From assembly GCA_028554795.2 (NCBI GenBank), contig CM068835.1, positions 62,397,719 to 62,461,718 on the forward strand: a DNA stretch of 64,000 nucleotides, in the 5' to 3' direction. The notes beneath the pieces were generated by a model. It was not told the DNA's origin. It did no database searches and saw nothing but the letters and a program-made list of their open reading frames with translations. Below are positions 26,747 to 40,814 of the stretch, piece after piece. Numbering within the stretch: position 1 is the first letter of the stretch; the number at the start of each line of letters is the position of its first letter. This DNA comes from Sinohyriopsis cumingii. Its lineage: Eukaryota; Mollusca; Bivalvia; Unionida; Unionidae. A program made the position numbers and the translations under genes.

Positions 26747-27754
26747 GTGATGGCTGAATCAAAGATTCGTGCTCATTGAACGTTTTGAAGGTATTATTGT
26801 TGTATAGTACTACGACATCGATGTTGAATTCTGTGACGATTTGCGAGAAATATATGCAACCAATACAAGCCCAGTGTTAGTTCGATGATCATAATCTCAT
26901 CAACGAAATCAGAATTCAGTGTATCCATTTTGCACCTGTTGACGCTGGTGCATAACGCATCACGCACAACTGAGACTGCATTAGCCTCGCTGTGAGTTTA
27001 TAACAGGTGGTCTATAACCGTCTGGTATTCTAGATGCGAATAGCGCATTTGTGGTTTGAACCGATCATGGAATATAATGGGTAGGGTTGAATGTTCAACA
27101 TGTGCGTATGATATTACTTAAATCAGTGATAGGTCCGTTGAAGAATTTCAGTCTAGACCGTTAATGATTCTAATGTTTCTAACATGAGCCCAAACTCACC
27201 TCCGTTATCATAACTGATTCTAGATAATGTCTCGTTTACATTAGGCAGGCGTCGTTGTAGATCAGTTCTTGAATGTTCCAAACAATCATCAATTTGTGCT
27301 TGCATCATCTGCATCTGGGAATTGATATTGTATAGCTCTTGACATTTTGAGAATTGTTATGTTCATTTAATTCAATTTGTTTGTTAGTGTTTGTATTTTT
27401 TTAATTTCATTACATGATATTGTACTGCAACATTGCATGTTGGACTTGACCTTCTCCACAATTGAGTACATTTCTGCTTGACCCCAATTGACTTTTTTTT
27501 TATAAACAATTATTACATAGCTAAAATATTCTCTCGGTTCATGGGCTTAACATTAGGATCACTATTAATATAAGAAGTAAATATGTTTATTTAGGTCTAT
27601 GTTTAGGAATTTGATAAGTGAATTTCACATCGTCCATGTTCTTTGTCTGGTAATTATTTGTATTTTGTCAACATCAGGATGGTTCTAGAAGGTTAATGTT
27701 CCATTAGGTACTTGTTTTCTATTTTAGAAAATTCTAATTGTGACCTGCGGTCAA

Positions 27755-27755
<1 letters not shown>
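26747..27755. other. Mostly AT-rich DNA; weak tRNA-like stretch near 27010-27065
   Basis: GTGGTCTATAACCGT...TTGTGGTTTGAACCGATC resembles a decayed pol III head (A and B boxes about 50 bases apart), but no known SINE body follows. Nothing else was supported. Confidence 0.3.

Positions 27756-27842
<87 letters not shown>
27756..27842. repeat. (TA)n array
   Basis: About 43 TA units. Confidence 0.97.
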
Positions 27843-27843
<1 letters not shown>

Positions 27844-28269
27844 CTTATAAATGAGATGAATTTTGTTTTAGACCTAGCACTTTAAATTGTGGCATATGTT
27901 TTGTCCAGTATTTCATTTCGCGAATTTGCAGATTGGATAAAAAAAAGACTGGGCCTCAAGCAGTTCAAGCGCTATGATATCGACATGATTTGTTTAGTGA
28001 CTCAATCACTTTAAACGCAAACACAATACTATGTCTGCGGCGGTTGGAAAAATATTAACGAAGCCGCTCAACAACTAATATTATATTTGGTGACTGCAAA
28101 TCTGACAATGGGAAGATGATTACCGTCGTCTAGGAAGAGGTATTACACGTAGCTAATAATGGTTAAACAATGGTTATATTCAAATATATATCAGCTCTCG
28201 TGTTAGACATGGGCGAGCCTGTGTTGTTGTTGCGATGCAAATAAGATTTGCAATATTATTCATTCCCTG

Positions 28270-28810
28270 CAGGTGAATCCAATCAATCGAAACAATAATT
28301 ATAAGTGTAGGACAGGTATAAGTTCTTTCTTCCATATGAAGCATTCTTGGGAGAAAAGTGCAAATAATGGTGCTGGTAATACCTATTATCCTGTCGACAC
28401 AAAAGTTTGCTTTATTAACAACGGAATTATGGTGTTATTCAAAGTGCACGCTATCCCATTGATGGAAAGGAAACCTAATCAAGTCTTTACAACGTTGATA
28501 TTTCCACAACGGATATTGGTCTGGCTAGATATGGCGATGATTATGCGAGCACAGATGGTTCAAATATGATACTTATCAAAGATACATTTGATAATGATAA
28601 ATCAGAATCGTATGCAATTATTTAATATCAAAATCATGCTTGCAACGCTGATTCAGATCTACAAGCTGTACATGTAGGCCCTAACGTTAAGAACAACTTC
28701 TTTGGGCCTCACTAGAATGTTCGTATGCAACTCAATGGTATGTTGCTGATGGTCTAATGCGGTTCATCGATGCGCCTGTGGGCAATATACACATACATTT
28801 AAAAAATTAC
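28270..28810 (+). pseudogene. Unrecognised decayed coding sequence
   Basis: The plus frame 28273-28569 (98 codons from ATG) begins MNPINRNNNYKCRTGISSFF. A second frame from about 28450 gives YNVDISTTDIGLARYGDDYA and on to SNMILIKDTFDNDKSESYAI before a stop at 28622. A third frame near 28745-28815 gives LMRFIDAPVGNIHIHLKNY. Protein-like composition alternates between frames, which is the look of a frameshifted pseudogene about 180 residues long. No family was recognised. It may belong with the decayed frames at 26302-26746. Confidence 0.35.
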
Positions 28811-28894
28811 AATGTCAAGAAATAACATATATCTCGAGATGTGTGCGATTTGGATAGTTAACGTAGCTTCAAGAATTTTCGACTTATATCGTTA

Positions 28895-29113
28895 CTATAT
28901 ATGCAGTTTGGCAGTACTGTGACACCCTTCCGCAGCCATGCAGCATCATATCCCACCTAGTCTCTTATGCTGACGCGAGGTCGACCAATCATAGCGCGAG
29001 CGCAAAGCGAATCATATCCTGGCACCATCGTTATAAGTCTTTGGTATAGGGTTCAAACCTAAACTCCTTTATCTGAGGTGGACGATCTAACCACTAGACC
29101 ACGGGAGTTGTCC
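28895..29113 (-). mobile_element. tRNA-derived SINE (family 1 relative), minus strand
   Basis: Read in reverse, CCCGTGGTCTAGTGGTTAGATCG (A box) and TAGGTTTGAACCC (B box) form a good tRNA-like head at 29105-29050. They are followed by ACCAAAGACTTATAACGATGG, CGCGTCAGCATAAGAGAC and ATGATGCTGCATGGCTGCGG, which parallel the family 1 body. The middle portion (GATTCGCTTTGCGCTCGCGC) is different, so it may be a subfamily. Confidence 0.65.
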
Positions 29114-30385
29114 CTATCATAAATTAAATATCCAACTTGGTGTAAATCAGCTGCGAAAAATAACAAATGCAATTAAAAACAATAGCATGGTTATATTGAA
29201 ACTTTCTGCAACAAAATTGACTAAAAGTGCCCAAACACACCTTGTTCAGTTTAAAGCAGCCAAACACATTAGCACCAAGGTTATATTAAAATTCCGAATC
29301 ATGGGCAATACAAATTCAAAATACGTAAATACTCCATTCCTTGCAGTGACTCCAGTAGTTGCAAATGATGAGGCGTCATGGACTGATGGTTCTGGATCCG
29401 GAACGACTCTGAGAATGGAGGTTGGAGGTTGCACATGAATAAAAAAAGGAAATGTCCCTCATTTACCAGGAGCAAGTCGTTGAATAACAGCACGATGTAA
29501 GAATGAAAAGAAGAATTTATCTGCAAATATCCGCAGAGAAATTTTTCAGTGCTTAATATTATTGGGAGATACGATAATATAGTAAGATCTAATGAATGTA
29601 ATACCTGTTGCATTCTACACGAAATAATCCTTCCAATTTCTTTGTCACCTTATGTTAGCATTCTCCACGAAATAAACCTTCTATTATCTTTATCATAGCT
29701 TATAAAGGTCTTATAATTCTTACTATGTCTCGACAAAACTAAAAACAAAAAGATGAATTTATCAAATATAATACAGAATTTACCACTTTAAAAGATACTA
29801 TTTCTAAATTTCGTTTAATAAGCAAACTAAATACATGCAAGAAGCATTATATGAAGTTAAGCAGCATATTAAAGGTATTAACTGTTCAAGATCCTCTTAG
29901 GAACCATTCTTTTCTTGATCTGCTAGAATCACCTGAAGATGAATTGTCAGGTATAAAAAAGTTAATTTGTATATTTGTACCATTATAATATTTCAATATA
30001 TTTATATGTAATATATCCGACGTATAGCACCATACTTTTCATTTAAACATTTGCTAGAGCCCAACCTCTGTCTCTTGTGTGTCAATTTTAATGAGATAAC
30101 TCTCTATGAGGCTTTTGATTCATCTGGCTTGCTGTTGTCTAGATTTCTTCATTTTTGACTGCCCTTCAGAGTGGTTGTCCTAGTAAATATATTACTTTAA
30201 ATCAATCAAGATATCGCTTCACCTATTTCAGTTTTACTGTTGGAGTCAGTTCCATCATTGTTCATAAATCGAAACGAGCAACTGTCAGCTTATCACACGT
30301 AATGCCATCGTTAGATATATTGCCACATGTCTCAGTCATACCGTAGTATGTTATCATCTTTAAATCAAAGTTATTTAACTCGTTA
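29114..30385. other. AT-rich DNA, no gene supported
   Basis: An 83-codon ORF at 29187-29438 contains an internal MGNTNSKY, which looks like an N-myristoylation start. There is no other support, and a minus-strand ORF covers the same bases. Confidence 0.4.
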
Positions 30386-30389
30386 CATT

Positions 30390-30595
30390 GTCATCAGTCT
30401 GGGGTCGTTTCACCTTTAACGCATGATTATGAAACTCACCTACACCATCAAACTTATACGAGACAAAAGTGGCCTCAATTACAAATAACCTTGGCACGCC
30501 TATGATTAGATCTTAGCAGACACTTTAAGAGTAGATTGGATCTAAACCAGCGTGTTTTCCACTTTGCTACCGATGATGTTGCAAGCATGCGTTTA
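30390..30595 (-). mobile_element. tRNA-like SINE (family 2), right arm copy
   Basis: Reverse complement partner of 6105-6290. It has GCATGATTATGAAACTCACCTACACC, GTCTCGTATAAGT (reverse), AATAACCTTGGCACGCCTATGATTAGATC and CACTTTGCTACCGATG. It marks the inner end of the right duplication arm. Beyond it (towards 30300) similarity to the left arm stops. Confidence 0.6.
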
Positions 30596-32164
30596 AAAAA
30601 TACTCTTCCATCAAAGCTTGAATCTCCAGGATTTAATTTACTCTTCTTTTTCTGATAATATGATTTATGTTCTTTACTTTAGTTCAAAACGTTAAATAGC
30701 TAAACATATATTTTTTATTTCATTCCAATAGAATGCGCAAATATTCATTTGATTCAATAAATGTATTTGAAAAAGATGCATGTCCCCGAAGAGGTTCCTA
30801 GCTTATGAATACCTTTGACTACTGTCAGATCATAACATAATGTTTATGTGTAAAACAAATATTCAAATTATACTCCAGTTCTCTACATGTTTTAAAAAAA
30901 AACAACATGAAATACAAATGTAAAAATCGAAATATTGGTGTGGAATTCGGATATGATAAAGTACGTTTGCAGTCAATATTCTGCTGCTTTCCTGGAATCA
31001 CCAACTCATGTTTTTACAAATGTTCGTGATATCTCGTCTAAACAATACTAAAGGATTCGGTATGAAATATATTAACAAAATTAACAAATCACACATGAAT
31101 TGAAGATTATGAAGATTATATGTAAACCACATGTAAATTACAATAAAGGATGTTTAATCTCCATTACTAATACACTTATAATGGACGGCAAATACGCAAA
31201 CATTTAGTTTCCTCTCCTTTTTTTGGTGGTCTTGTATATTCGATAAAATTACATTTCAGTATAGTATGGCCTAGTAACCTGGCTACTAATTTATGGTGTA
31301 TTCAGACTAGCAAGCGATATACAACCACATTTTTAATCGATGTCGTTGAGATTCGAGAGATGGATGCTATTGTTATATCGGTTGGTAATGGTTACAAATA
31401 TTTTTTATGGGTATTGGTCTGTGGCTGGCAAATAAAATAGTTTATAGTGGGACAGAACTGCAGTGTGGACTATCTATTTAGTGAAGGTATTTGTCGTTTC
31501 TTATTAATCATAAGGGCTTCTCCACGTCAGCACCGGACTCGTGTATGTTAGAATCTATATTGTGTCCACGCTGATAAATTCATTGTTCTTTGTCGAAGGC
31601 ATATGCTGAGATATTTAATACGCTTGCATGTCTCAAAGATGGACCTACCGGGAACTGGATCAGCAGAAAATACGAACACCCATTATCAAAGGGATATTTA
31701 TTTACAACATACTATAAATCAATAAGAACACTCGGAGCAATTTCGAACAAGTGAAAAAAGAGACTCATGTGCATATCATTGTTTTTTCCTTTACACAATA
31801 AAACGTAAAGAATCATTTTTAACTAAATGTTATATGCATGCACTAGACCTTGTCATTCAGATCATGAGTACGAATTTAAATGAGGCATTCAAACGTTTTT
31901 CACAAGTCTTTGCTAATGTTACTGCACTTTCAACATCCTGTGTTCACCTTGCCTTTTTCGACAATATGAAATTACTTTCTGCATACACAAAGCATGTATG
32001 TATTATGTTCAAACAATACATATGACATTAGTGTGTTCGCATACGTGATATGAAAGTTCACGATTAGCAGCTGTTGAAACCACGCTGTTCATAGAACATA
32101 TACGAAATTATTATGTTTCGGATGTAACGTTGGACGAACAAATAATTTCCACGCAAAAGAAGCT

Positions 32165-34210
32165 GAACATGCCATCCAACGTTGATCCATCAGACCCCAT
32201 GGCGCTGAAATGGATCTGACATGACTTTAGGGCAGATAACAGACAAATAATTACACAACCATAATGTGTATGCGTTAAGCGTCTTGAGTTGATCTGAAAC
32301 ATATGCACTGAACCGTGCAATACATGGACTAGAATGTTTCAAAAGTCACAATACGTGTCATGTATATGTGCGCACAAACTGACAATATAAACTGGTCTAC
32401 GTTCAGAACGATTTACGCGAATTTGCGATAACCATGTTTACTAGTAAATCTGTTAACAGCAAGGGTAAATTATGAAAAATTACAAAGCACAGAAAGCATG
32501 CTCATCATGTATTACACATACGATTCGCATTTCAAGGTAAGACTGCAATCTGAAAACAGACTTAATTAAATCTGAAAGCAATGTGCCCTGTGAAATTTGA
32601 TGTACAAAATAAAACTGGGACAAAATAATGAAATCTCTAATGAAGCAAAATACTTTTTCAACGCGGATGATAGAAAAAGCTGGAAAAGGTAAATTGTTTC
32701 ATATCTCATCAGCAGAAATAGGAAAAGGCATACTGAAAAGGCTTCGTACTATATAAGTATATTGGAAGAACTAGTCACTCTTAAGAGCCCGAAACATGAA
32801 CGAAAACTATGCGATGAATTAGCTGAAATCACAATGTTTACAAGATTACCGTGCCGCAATAAGTCTAGAAATGAGTGAGCATATATATGTCGTTGATATA
32901 TGCATGATTACACAAATCGAGACCAATCATACATTTATATTAAATTACAATAAAATGGCAATATGTGCACATTATTCCTTGACATTTGAAAATGCCTTAG
33001 ATCTGAAAGAAATTTGACGAACAAAATGGACATCTGGGACAAAATGTCGAAATGTCTAATAAAGCAAAATACTATTTCAAACAGTGATAATAAAACAAAC
33101 GGGAAAGGATACATCATTGAATACCTCTAAAGGAAATGGCACCCTGTAAAAGCTTTGCACTATATGCTTATGATGAAAGGAAAAGAGCAATCCATACTAT
33201 TTCAAAGGACGACTGTGTCCTAATAAATCTGGCAATTAGTTATTATAGATATGTAGTTGTGGTATGCATGACTACAAACGGACATCAGTACCAATGATAT
33301 ATTTGTAATACATTAAAAAGATAATGGCAATTAAGTGCACATGCTTCCTTGACATTTTAAAATACCCTATCCGTATAGCTGTAATAGGTTTTACTGTATC
33401 GGAACATAGTACCAAATATCCATGGCATTTTATGGCATACTGAAAAAGCTTCGTTCTATATACCTACAACGGAAGAAGTAGTCTATGTTCTTTGAAGGCA
33501 CGAAACACGAACGAAAACTACCCAGTGATTAAACTGAAGTCATAATGTTCACAAGAGTTCCGTGGTTTGCAAGATTACAAACGGACATCAGGACCAATGA
33601 TATATTTATATTAAATTAAAATACAATGGCAATTAAGTGAATATGGTTCATTGACATTTTCAAATGCCCTATGTATATAGCTGTAATAAGTTTTGCTGAA
33701 TCTGATCATAGTACTCAATATCCGTGGCTTTTTATAAAGTGTTCTCAAAGAATCTAATTATTTCTCCGTCTTGATTAAAAACGTTGGTATTATCTGAGTA
33801 TATCAAATATAGGACTTTTTGTGGTCATGACAATTGTATCCATCAACCTGTATGCTGCTGTCAGCTAGAACTGGCAAACTTTCATAAATACGTCAGTTTA
33901 AAAATCTGCTTGCAGTATTGCAATCATTCTTATCAGCAACACTATATTACAACATTTAGTCTTTTCTGGCGTAGATATCCAAATTATTTCGCAGTTCAAT
34001 TATGTACTAAAAATTATGAATTCAAATGATAATGTACATGTTTATTTTCTTCTTCCCTCACGCACACACAAACAAACACATACACACAACTGAGAGAAAA
34101 TATACAAAAATCACAAATACAAATGAAAGATTATTTCAGATATAAAACTCTATAAATGCCTTTATATAATCTCGTGTATTTTCGAAAAGCAAGCAAGAAA
34201 ATACCAAACG
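32165..34210. repeat. Right-arm-specific insertion containing a diverged tandem array
   Basis: The left arm jumps directly across this position (4520 to 4480). Inside, the sequence TGGCAAT(A/T)(A)GTGCACAT..TTCCTTGACATTT..AAATGCC recurs at about 32955, 33317 and 33625. GAAATTTGA(T/C)G(T/A)ACAAAAT recurs at 32596 and 33008. The (T)GAAAA(G)GCTTCGT(A/T)CTATAT motif recurs at 32736, 33150 and 33440. Spacing between units is 310-418 bases, so this is a degenerate tandem array of 3-4 units. Confidence 0.7.
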
Positions 34211-34633
34211 ACGTCTTTCTCCATCAATAGGGCATTGTCATTTATTGCCTTCGTCCGTATTCTGATGTAAACAATAGCTACTTTTGAGACTGATTTGCTA
34301 TTGTGCTTATTGCTATAATAATTTTCTTGTCTCCTTTCCACGATTCATTTTAAACAGATTTTGCATAGCATCTTGTTGTGTTATTTATTCTAAATATATT
34401 TAGATACAAATTATATTGAAATTCCTTTATTAGAAAACATTTTATCATTTTCTCCCTTGACAGTATGATATATTTAAATTGATAAATATCACAAATATAT
34501 GTGTACCAAAATGGAAGATGGCGAACAAAGAAATGAAAATGAAAACATACCATACAACAGGTATTCAGAAATTGGAAATTGCGGCATCAAACGTCGTATA
34601 TTTGCGTTTTGCAGAAATATCCACTAGCTTAAT

Positions 34634-34771
34634 ATGGAAGCAAACCACACAGTCGTTCTATTCCAAAACGTCAACAACAATGATGCAGTTGGTTATGGTG
34701 ATGGCGTCACTGAAAACAATTTTTGTGTCGAAATTGAAATTATGGATAACCCAAACAACTCAATCGCATAA
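34634..34771 (+). other. Small ORF (45 codons) with counterpart in the left arm
   Basis: The ATG-started frame ends in NVNNNDAVGYGDGVTENNF... then TAA. The left arm keeps the same frame, length and stop on its minus strand (3945-4085) but lacks the ATG. No family was recognised. It could be the last exon fragment of an old element. Confidence 0.25.
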
Positions 34772-36999
34772 GTGTTTGTTATTGAATGTGTGGTCTGGAG
34801 GTGCATATATCCTTCGTTGTTGCACTTTATACTGGCCCGATACAACATATCGCTCAGTGACAGTTTGTATTGCTAATAAACCCCCAACAGGGTATCATCA
34901 TGCCAACACGCGGACTTGTGGCGTTTTCAAGATACGAAATGATTGACAGACAGGCAGCAGTACGTGATTTTTGTCACATTTGGATAGTATATAGCTTCGC
35001 TGTGGTTAAACAGTGTTCTAGAACGTTCCGACGAAATTTTGCTTGATTTTAGAAAACGATCAGCTGGCACGTGCATATAAAATGCTGTGGTTTTGTATGG
35101 ACTGGCATTACAACGTCGAGAGAAGACAGTAGATTTGACAGAAATATTTCACTACATTACATCTAATGTATTGCTTTTGAATTGGACGCCTGAAGTTCAT
35201 TTTGAGCAGAGTGTGACCAGCATACACTTGACTTCACTTATAAATGTGCCTCATGTCAATTACACGTGCATTGCTGTGATATTTGCCAATAAACTTCTGG
35301 TGATGGAAGGCACGGGCAAAACAAATCTTTTCCGGGACGGGCCTATGGAAATATCCGTAGTGATAATTGAACAGCACAAATCACAATTAAAATAATGTTG
35401 ATCTTAACAAAATCTAGATTGTGAGAATACAATGTGTGATAAAAATTTATCATTGTCTTTGTCATCTTCTGCGTCAAAATCAACAGGAAATATCGTCTAT
35501 TAGCTATTCAAAAAACTTACCTGTGTTAAGGAGGTAAAACAAATAACTCTTCTATAACATTAAAGTTATTGATATCGTAGATGGAGCATTTGCCTAAAAA
35601 AGCGGCTGAATACTTATCTTTCGCTCAACAATTATAGAGTCTTTGAGTCTGAGACTCTCGCGATTACAAAATCAAATGCGTTAGGGGCACACTGAACTGC
35701 ATCCGGTATGGCTCTGAAAACAAGCATTCGGTGGACGCATAGTGACATGAAGCCACATCAAAATAGAAATGGTATGTTGCCACCGTGATGGATAGGAAGC
35801 GGAAGAGGTCTGAGAGCTACGGGTGCGACGTTTCTTCTAAAGAATCGCCACCACGACTCGTCAGTAGTGCCGACAACTCATTGGATCACGTACATAATAA
35901 CGGATTGACGTCTTTTATACTTTCAGTCATACTGACTTGCACCACCACGTGAAATCGTTGATTATCTACACCATACATTTGCCATTTTACGACAAAGGTT
36001 GAATGCTTCTATTTTGTTTACAGATTCAGATAGGTTGCATGATATGTGAATGTTGTTGAAGGACAACTGGGTTAATGGTGAACCGAAAAGACGTACAAAT
36101 CAAACGATATTAATACTGTGCCCACGGAAGAGTGTTCACACCTGTTAAGCTAGGGTTTTATCATTATTGACAGTTTTGCTCATGTTCTTCCGAATAGCTG
36201 TAAAGTGGTTGATATATGTTGTTTAGCATCGCGTATAAATCCCATAACTCATTTTTATCTGGTATATATTGGTGTCTTGTGTTTTGCTGAGATCGATAAT
36301 CTCTCAAATCTGGAGGCTATGTTTTATCGCCATGTCCTTGGATCAAGACACGTTTAGGAGCTCGATACCTTTTAGCCCATTTTGTATCTGCTGAAATCTT
36401 TTCTTGAGCTGAAGTAAGATGCATTGCTTACGTCGATAGCTGCTACTGACTGATGTATAATGCTCGGATGTAATCACACCCCGTATGCCTCTATGCTACG
36501 GATAGGGACAACAATCAACTGTATTGGTTTATGTTCGTTAACGGACTCCGGCTCTCACTCCACGTTACTGCGATGACGCTTTCTGGCTTTCCATAAACTT
36601 CAGATTGATGCTGCGATCGAGACCAAATGTCACACTAAATCGGTCGTTTCAAATACTTAAGCCATGTTTATTTATGTATTCGTGCAAACTTAACATGCAA
36701 ACATATTAGACCGAAACTTCAAAAGAACCAATCCTATTAAAACATCAGCATGAATTAATAAGAAACCAAAACAATTGGCTATTTACCTGAACAAGCCGAC
36801 GAAAAGCATTAATGCGGCAGTGTTCCTCTTCAAGTATAAGAGAAAGAATGCAGATCCGGATCATTTAGTTTCTAAACCCTTCTTACCAAGGTGTTGATGA
36901 CGATTGATGGTGTCAAGAAACCAGATATATGCCCATGTGACGACATCCAGAAATCAGAGACCATATAGCGATATATGCATATTGTGTTTCAACTGAAGA

Positions 37000-37715
<716 letters not shown>

Positions 37716-38229
37716 TCTATGACCTTAAAGTGGTTAAATATATCAGTGTTACAATATGAAATACCAAAAATGAAGGTTTTAAGTTTGTCTGGGTTAACCA
37801 TACAAATACAATATATATTTCAGTGTTCATAAAATATGTAGATGATCTTCGTTTAAAGGACTATATTTATTTTGCCATCATTTATATTTCTTTTAAAATA
37901 AGTGTACCATACTATACGTGATCTTTTACTTAAAAAGACACTCTTCTTCCTAAATTATGAGTATTCAATTATCTCTCTTCATGTCGTTCAATGTGTTAAT
38001 ACCTGGATCACCGATGACAATTTGTTTGCTTTAAACACACAAATACAATATATTTTCCAGTGTTTTAGAAAAGATGTAGATCATACATTTCTTTAATTTG
38101 AAAGACTACATTTCTTGTACCGTTCATTCAGCTTTCTTGTAAAAGCATTGTACCCTTCTATGTGTGGTCTTTAAACTAAACTGATACTCTACTTTCTACA
38201 ATATGCCTACTGTTTTATCTCCCTTCAAG

Positions 38230-39070
38230 TTGTTAAATGTGTAAATACCTGTATCACCAATGAAAATTTGTCTGCTTTTAGATATTTCCTCAATAAGTTT
38301 CGATTTTGTTTGTGTTTTAACATTTTAACTGTATCAACCATTATCAAATTTGATGATAAAGACGTAAATATGGTCAGGTAGATACATAATATGAGCAATA
38401 CCATTTACTCTGTTGTCTCCTTCTTCTCACTACAGTTATTTATATTCATTTATTGTCTTTGTATTATATCCCTCCATCAAATATAGTCATTTAACGAATG
38501 TATTATTTATTATGAAGTACTTCCACGTCCTGGCTTTCAAGTTTTCATGAAGTCTTTCCACTGCTTACTACACCCTAACTGGATGACTTGAACAAATATT
38601 AAACATTTCTATCGTTCTATATTGCGGTCAATCGTTCCATCAATAAATTGTATATTTGCAGGTTTTCTCATTTTTAAGATTTCTCTAAAGGCATTGGGCA
38701 TGGCGTAACCTTGTCTTCTTTTCGTCTTTTCAGCCTGCGTTCTTACCGAAAATATATGACATTGTCAGAATATATTTATATCCATTATTGTAGGAGCCAT
38801 ATATTAGAATGTCAGTATTGTCAGTTGGCAAATGATCATTAAGGTGGCAAAGGAAATTGGCAAGTAAACTGGTATGTTAACGATTGTATCAAATAAGCGT
38901 ATTTTATGATTATATTATATTCACACTAATGATATTAATTGAAGAATGTGTACTTTCAAGATCGTAATAATGATGTCATAAATACCGTTTTCTGTTCGAC
39001 AATTAAAAGGTAAGAAGAAATCAGGAGAATAATTAATGTTTGATATTGTCTGTCTAGCAGATAATTGCAA
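38230..39070. repeat. Direct duplication, first copy (partner 40190-40810)
   Basis: The run CCTTGTCTTC...TTTTCAGCCTGCGTTCTTA...ATTGTCAGAATATATTTATATCCATTA, then GGCAAGTA(A/G)ACTG(G)TATGTTAACG, then AAGATCGTAATAA...TAAATACCGTT, then AGGA(G/T)AATAATT...GTTTGATAT is shared in order with 40360-40800. A (TA)n array has expanded only in the second copy, at 40437-40529. Confidence 0.8.
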
Positions 39071-39374
39071 GCCAAAATGAAAACCATCTGAAATGCATCA
39101 AACACACGTATGTCCCATTTCGCATGGGATATTCACGTGCTTGTAAAACGAAGAAAAGCTTTACAAACTTCTTAATCGCATAATGCAAGCAATATATCAT
39201 ACCACGGTTCTTGGAATTATCTTGTATCATAGAGCCGCATTATTACTTGGCGTCCTAATTCTAAATTGTTCAAATAGTGCTAACATTAGGGAAAGGTCAT
39301 CACGATGGATCCAGCCGACCTTGGCTAACCCGACCTTCAAGAAGTTGCACAGTTGTGTGTGTATCTGTTTTGTG

Positions 39375-39576
39375 AAGTAGCTTTAGCAATGTTAGTCATA
39401 TCACTACGATGCATGCTTTGTGGGAGGTTATAGTGATATCAAGAACTGGAAAATCCGAACTCAGACATGTAGCATCACCTTCCAAACAGTCAAATTATCC
39501 TTAAGCAGGATGGCCAGTACTAACACTAACCTCTTAACGATGAGCGCGAACCTAGCCAGCTGCTAGTAAAAATTTG
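39375..39576 (-). mobile_element. SINE family 1 body, minus strand
   Basis: Read in reverse: CTAGCAGCTGGCTAGGTTCGCGCTCATCGTTAAGAGG, then CTGGCCATCCTGC, CTACATGTCTGAG, and TATAACCTCCCACAAAGCATGCATCGTAGTGATATGACTAAC. Headless, like its inverted partner at 2694-2905. Confidence 0.75.
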
Positions 39577-39615
39577 TAAGCCTTTGTAATCAGTATGTGT
39601 GCGTTGTGTTTGTGC

Positions 39616-39649
<34 letters not shown>

Positions 39650-40345
39650 ATGTCTGTATGTGTGCGATAGACCCTACATACGAATAGATCGACCTCCTAC
39701 TCCTCGTGAAACCGAACGTTCATGGGACCATACCAAGAGATCAGACACCAGATAACAATCACTCATATTCTTTCTGAATTTGCGTCATACACGGGAGCAG
39801 AAGATACACCTTATAATATATTACCGTATACTCGTTCATATCGATAGTCCTCCTTAACTGGTTACATTTACAGTCATACCAATATCTAAAGTAGTCTAAA
39901 ATAATCAGGTACGGGTTGCATAAATTGAATGTGTGTCTATTTGCAAGATTAGATGCAAGTAAAAGTTTTAAATTGAACAATGTTACAAAATGAAATTTAA
40001 TAGATTAAAATAATTAATTGGTCGACTTCAAACTTAAAATATATATTTAAGTATATTAGAAACGATGTACAGCACGTTTATGTTATATAGCAATGTTATA
40101 TTCGTTTTCTCTTTAACAAAATGCATCTAACTTTGTATATGTCATGTTTTAGTCAAATATATATTATTCTTCCTACAATATGTGCCTCTATCATCTCCCT
40201 TCAAACTAGATCACCTAGCATAAAATGTCTGATTTTAACTGTTTCACACCTTATTAAATATGGTGATTAAAGCTCATATATTGTCAGGTAGACAAATATT
40301 CTGACACAAAACTCATTTGTCCAGATTTATTGTGTTGTTGTTGGC
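39375..40345. repeat. Inverted-duplication block B, right copy (with SINE)
   Basis: Reverse complement of 2265-2905. The SINE body lies at 39375-39576 (minus), and a (GT)n run at 39617-39649 plus a microsatellite-flanking repeat at 39665-39765 are inserted between its parts. Block B lies outside block A on the right, whereas on the left it lies between A and C. Confidence 0.75.
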
Positions 40346-40435
40346 GTATGAATGGTATAACCTTGTCTTCCTTTTACTTTTCCAGCCTGCGTTCTTATAT
40401 GGCATTGTCAGAATATATTTATATCCATTAGCGTA

Positions 40436-40529
<94 letters not shown>

Positions 40530-40810
40530 ATATTGTGTGTCGGCGAATGATCATGAACGTGAAAAAAGTAAAGTTTTCAGTGGGCAAACTTTATTTTGTC
40601 TTTGCTTTTATCTGCAATCGGCAAGTAGACTGATATGTTAACGTTTTTGTCCACTCAGTGGATTTTATGATTACATTATACTAACACTGAATATATTTTC
40701 TGAAGAAACAGTATGTTGAAGATCGTAATAAATACCGTTCACTGTTGGTCAATTAAAATACCAGAAGAATAGCAGGATAATAATTCGTGTTTGATATAAT
40801 CTGTTTTGCA
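40190..40810. repeat. Direct duplication, second copy, with (TA)n expansion
   Basis: Partner of 38230-39070. (TA)n at 40437-40529 sits right after ATATCCATTAGCGTATGATA, where the first copy reads ATATCCATTATTGTAGGAGCCATATATTAG. Confidence 0.8.
40437..40529. repeat. (TA)n array
   Basis: About 45 TA units inside the duplicated segment. Confidence 0.97.
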
Positions 40811-40814
40811 CCCT

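Larger units (their letters stand above)
30395..36150. repeat. Inverted-duplication block C, right arm
   Basis: Colinear reverse complement of 2905-6290, interrupted by about 2.05 kb (32165-34210) absent from the left arm. After allowing for that, arm lengths are similar (about 3.4 and 3.7 kb). Divergence is substantial, with many substitutions and small gaps, so the event is old. Encoded frames are broken in both arms. Confidence 0.8.

Noticed and set aside
27010-27065. Another tRNA-like SINE head
   Set aside because: A and B boxes are too degenerate and no known body follows.
29187-29438. ORF containing MGNTNSKY, like an N-myristoylated protein start
   Set aside because: An isolated motif in an 83-codon ORF overlapped by open frames on the other strand.
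32590-33740. CRISPR array
   Set aside because: Repeats are hundreds of bases long, diverged and without uniform spacers, and the DNA is plainly animal.
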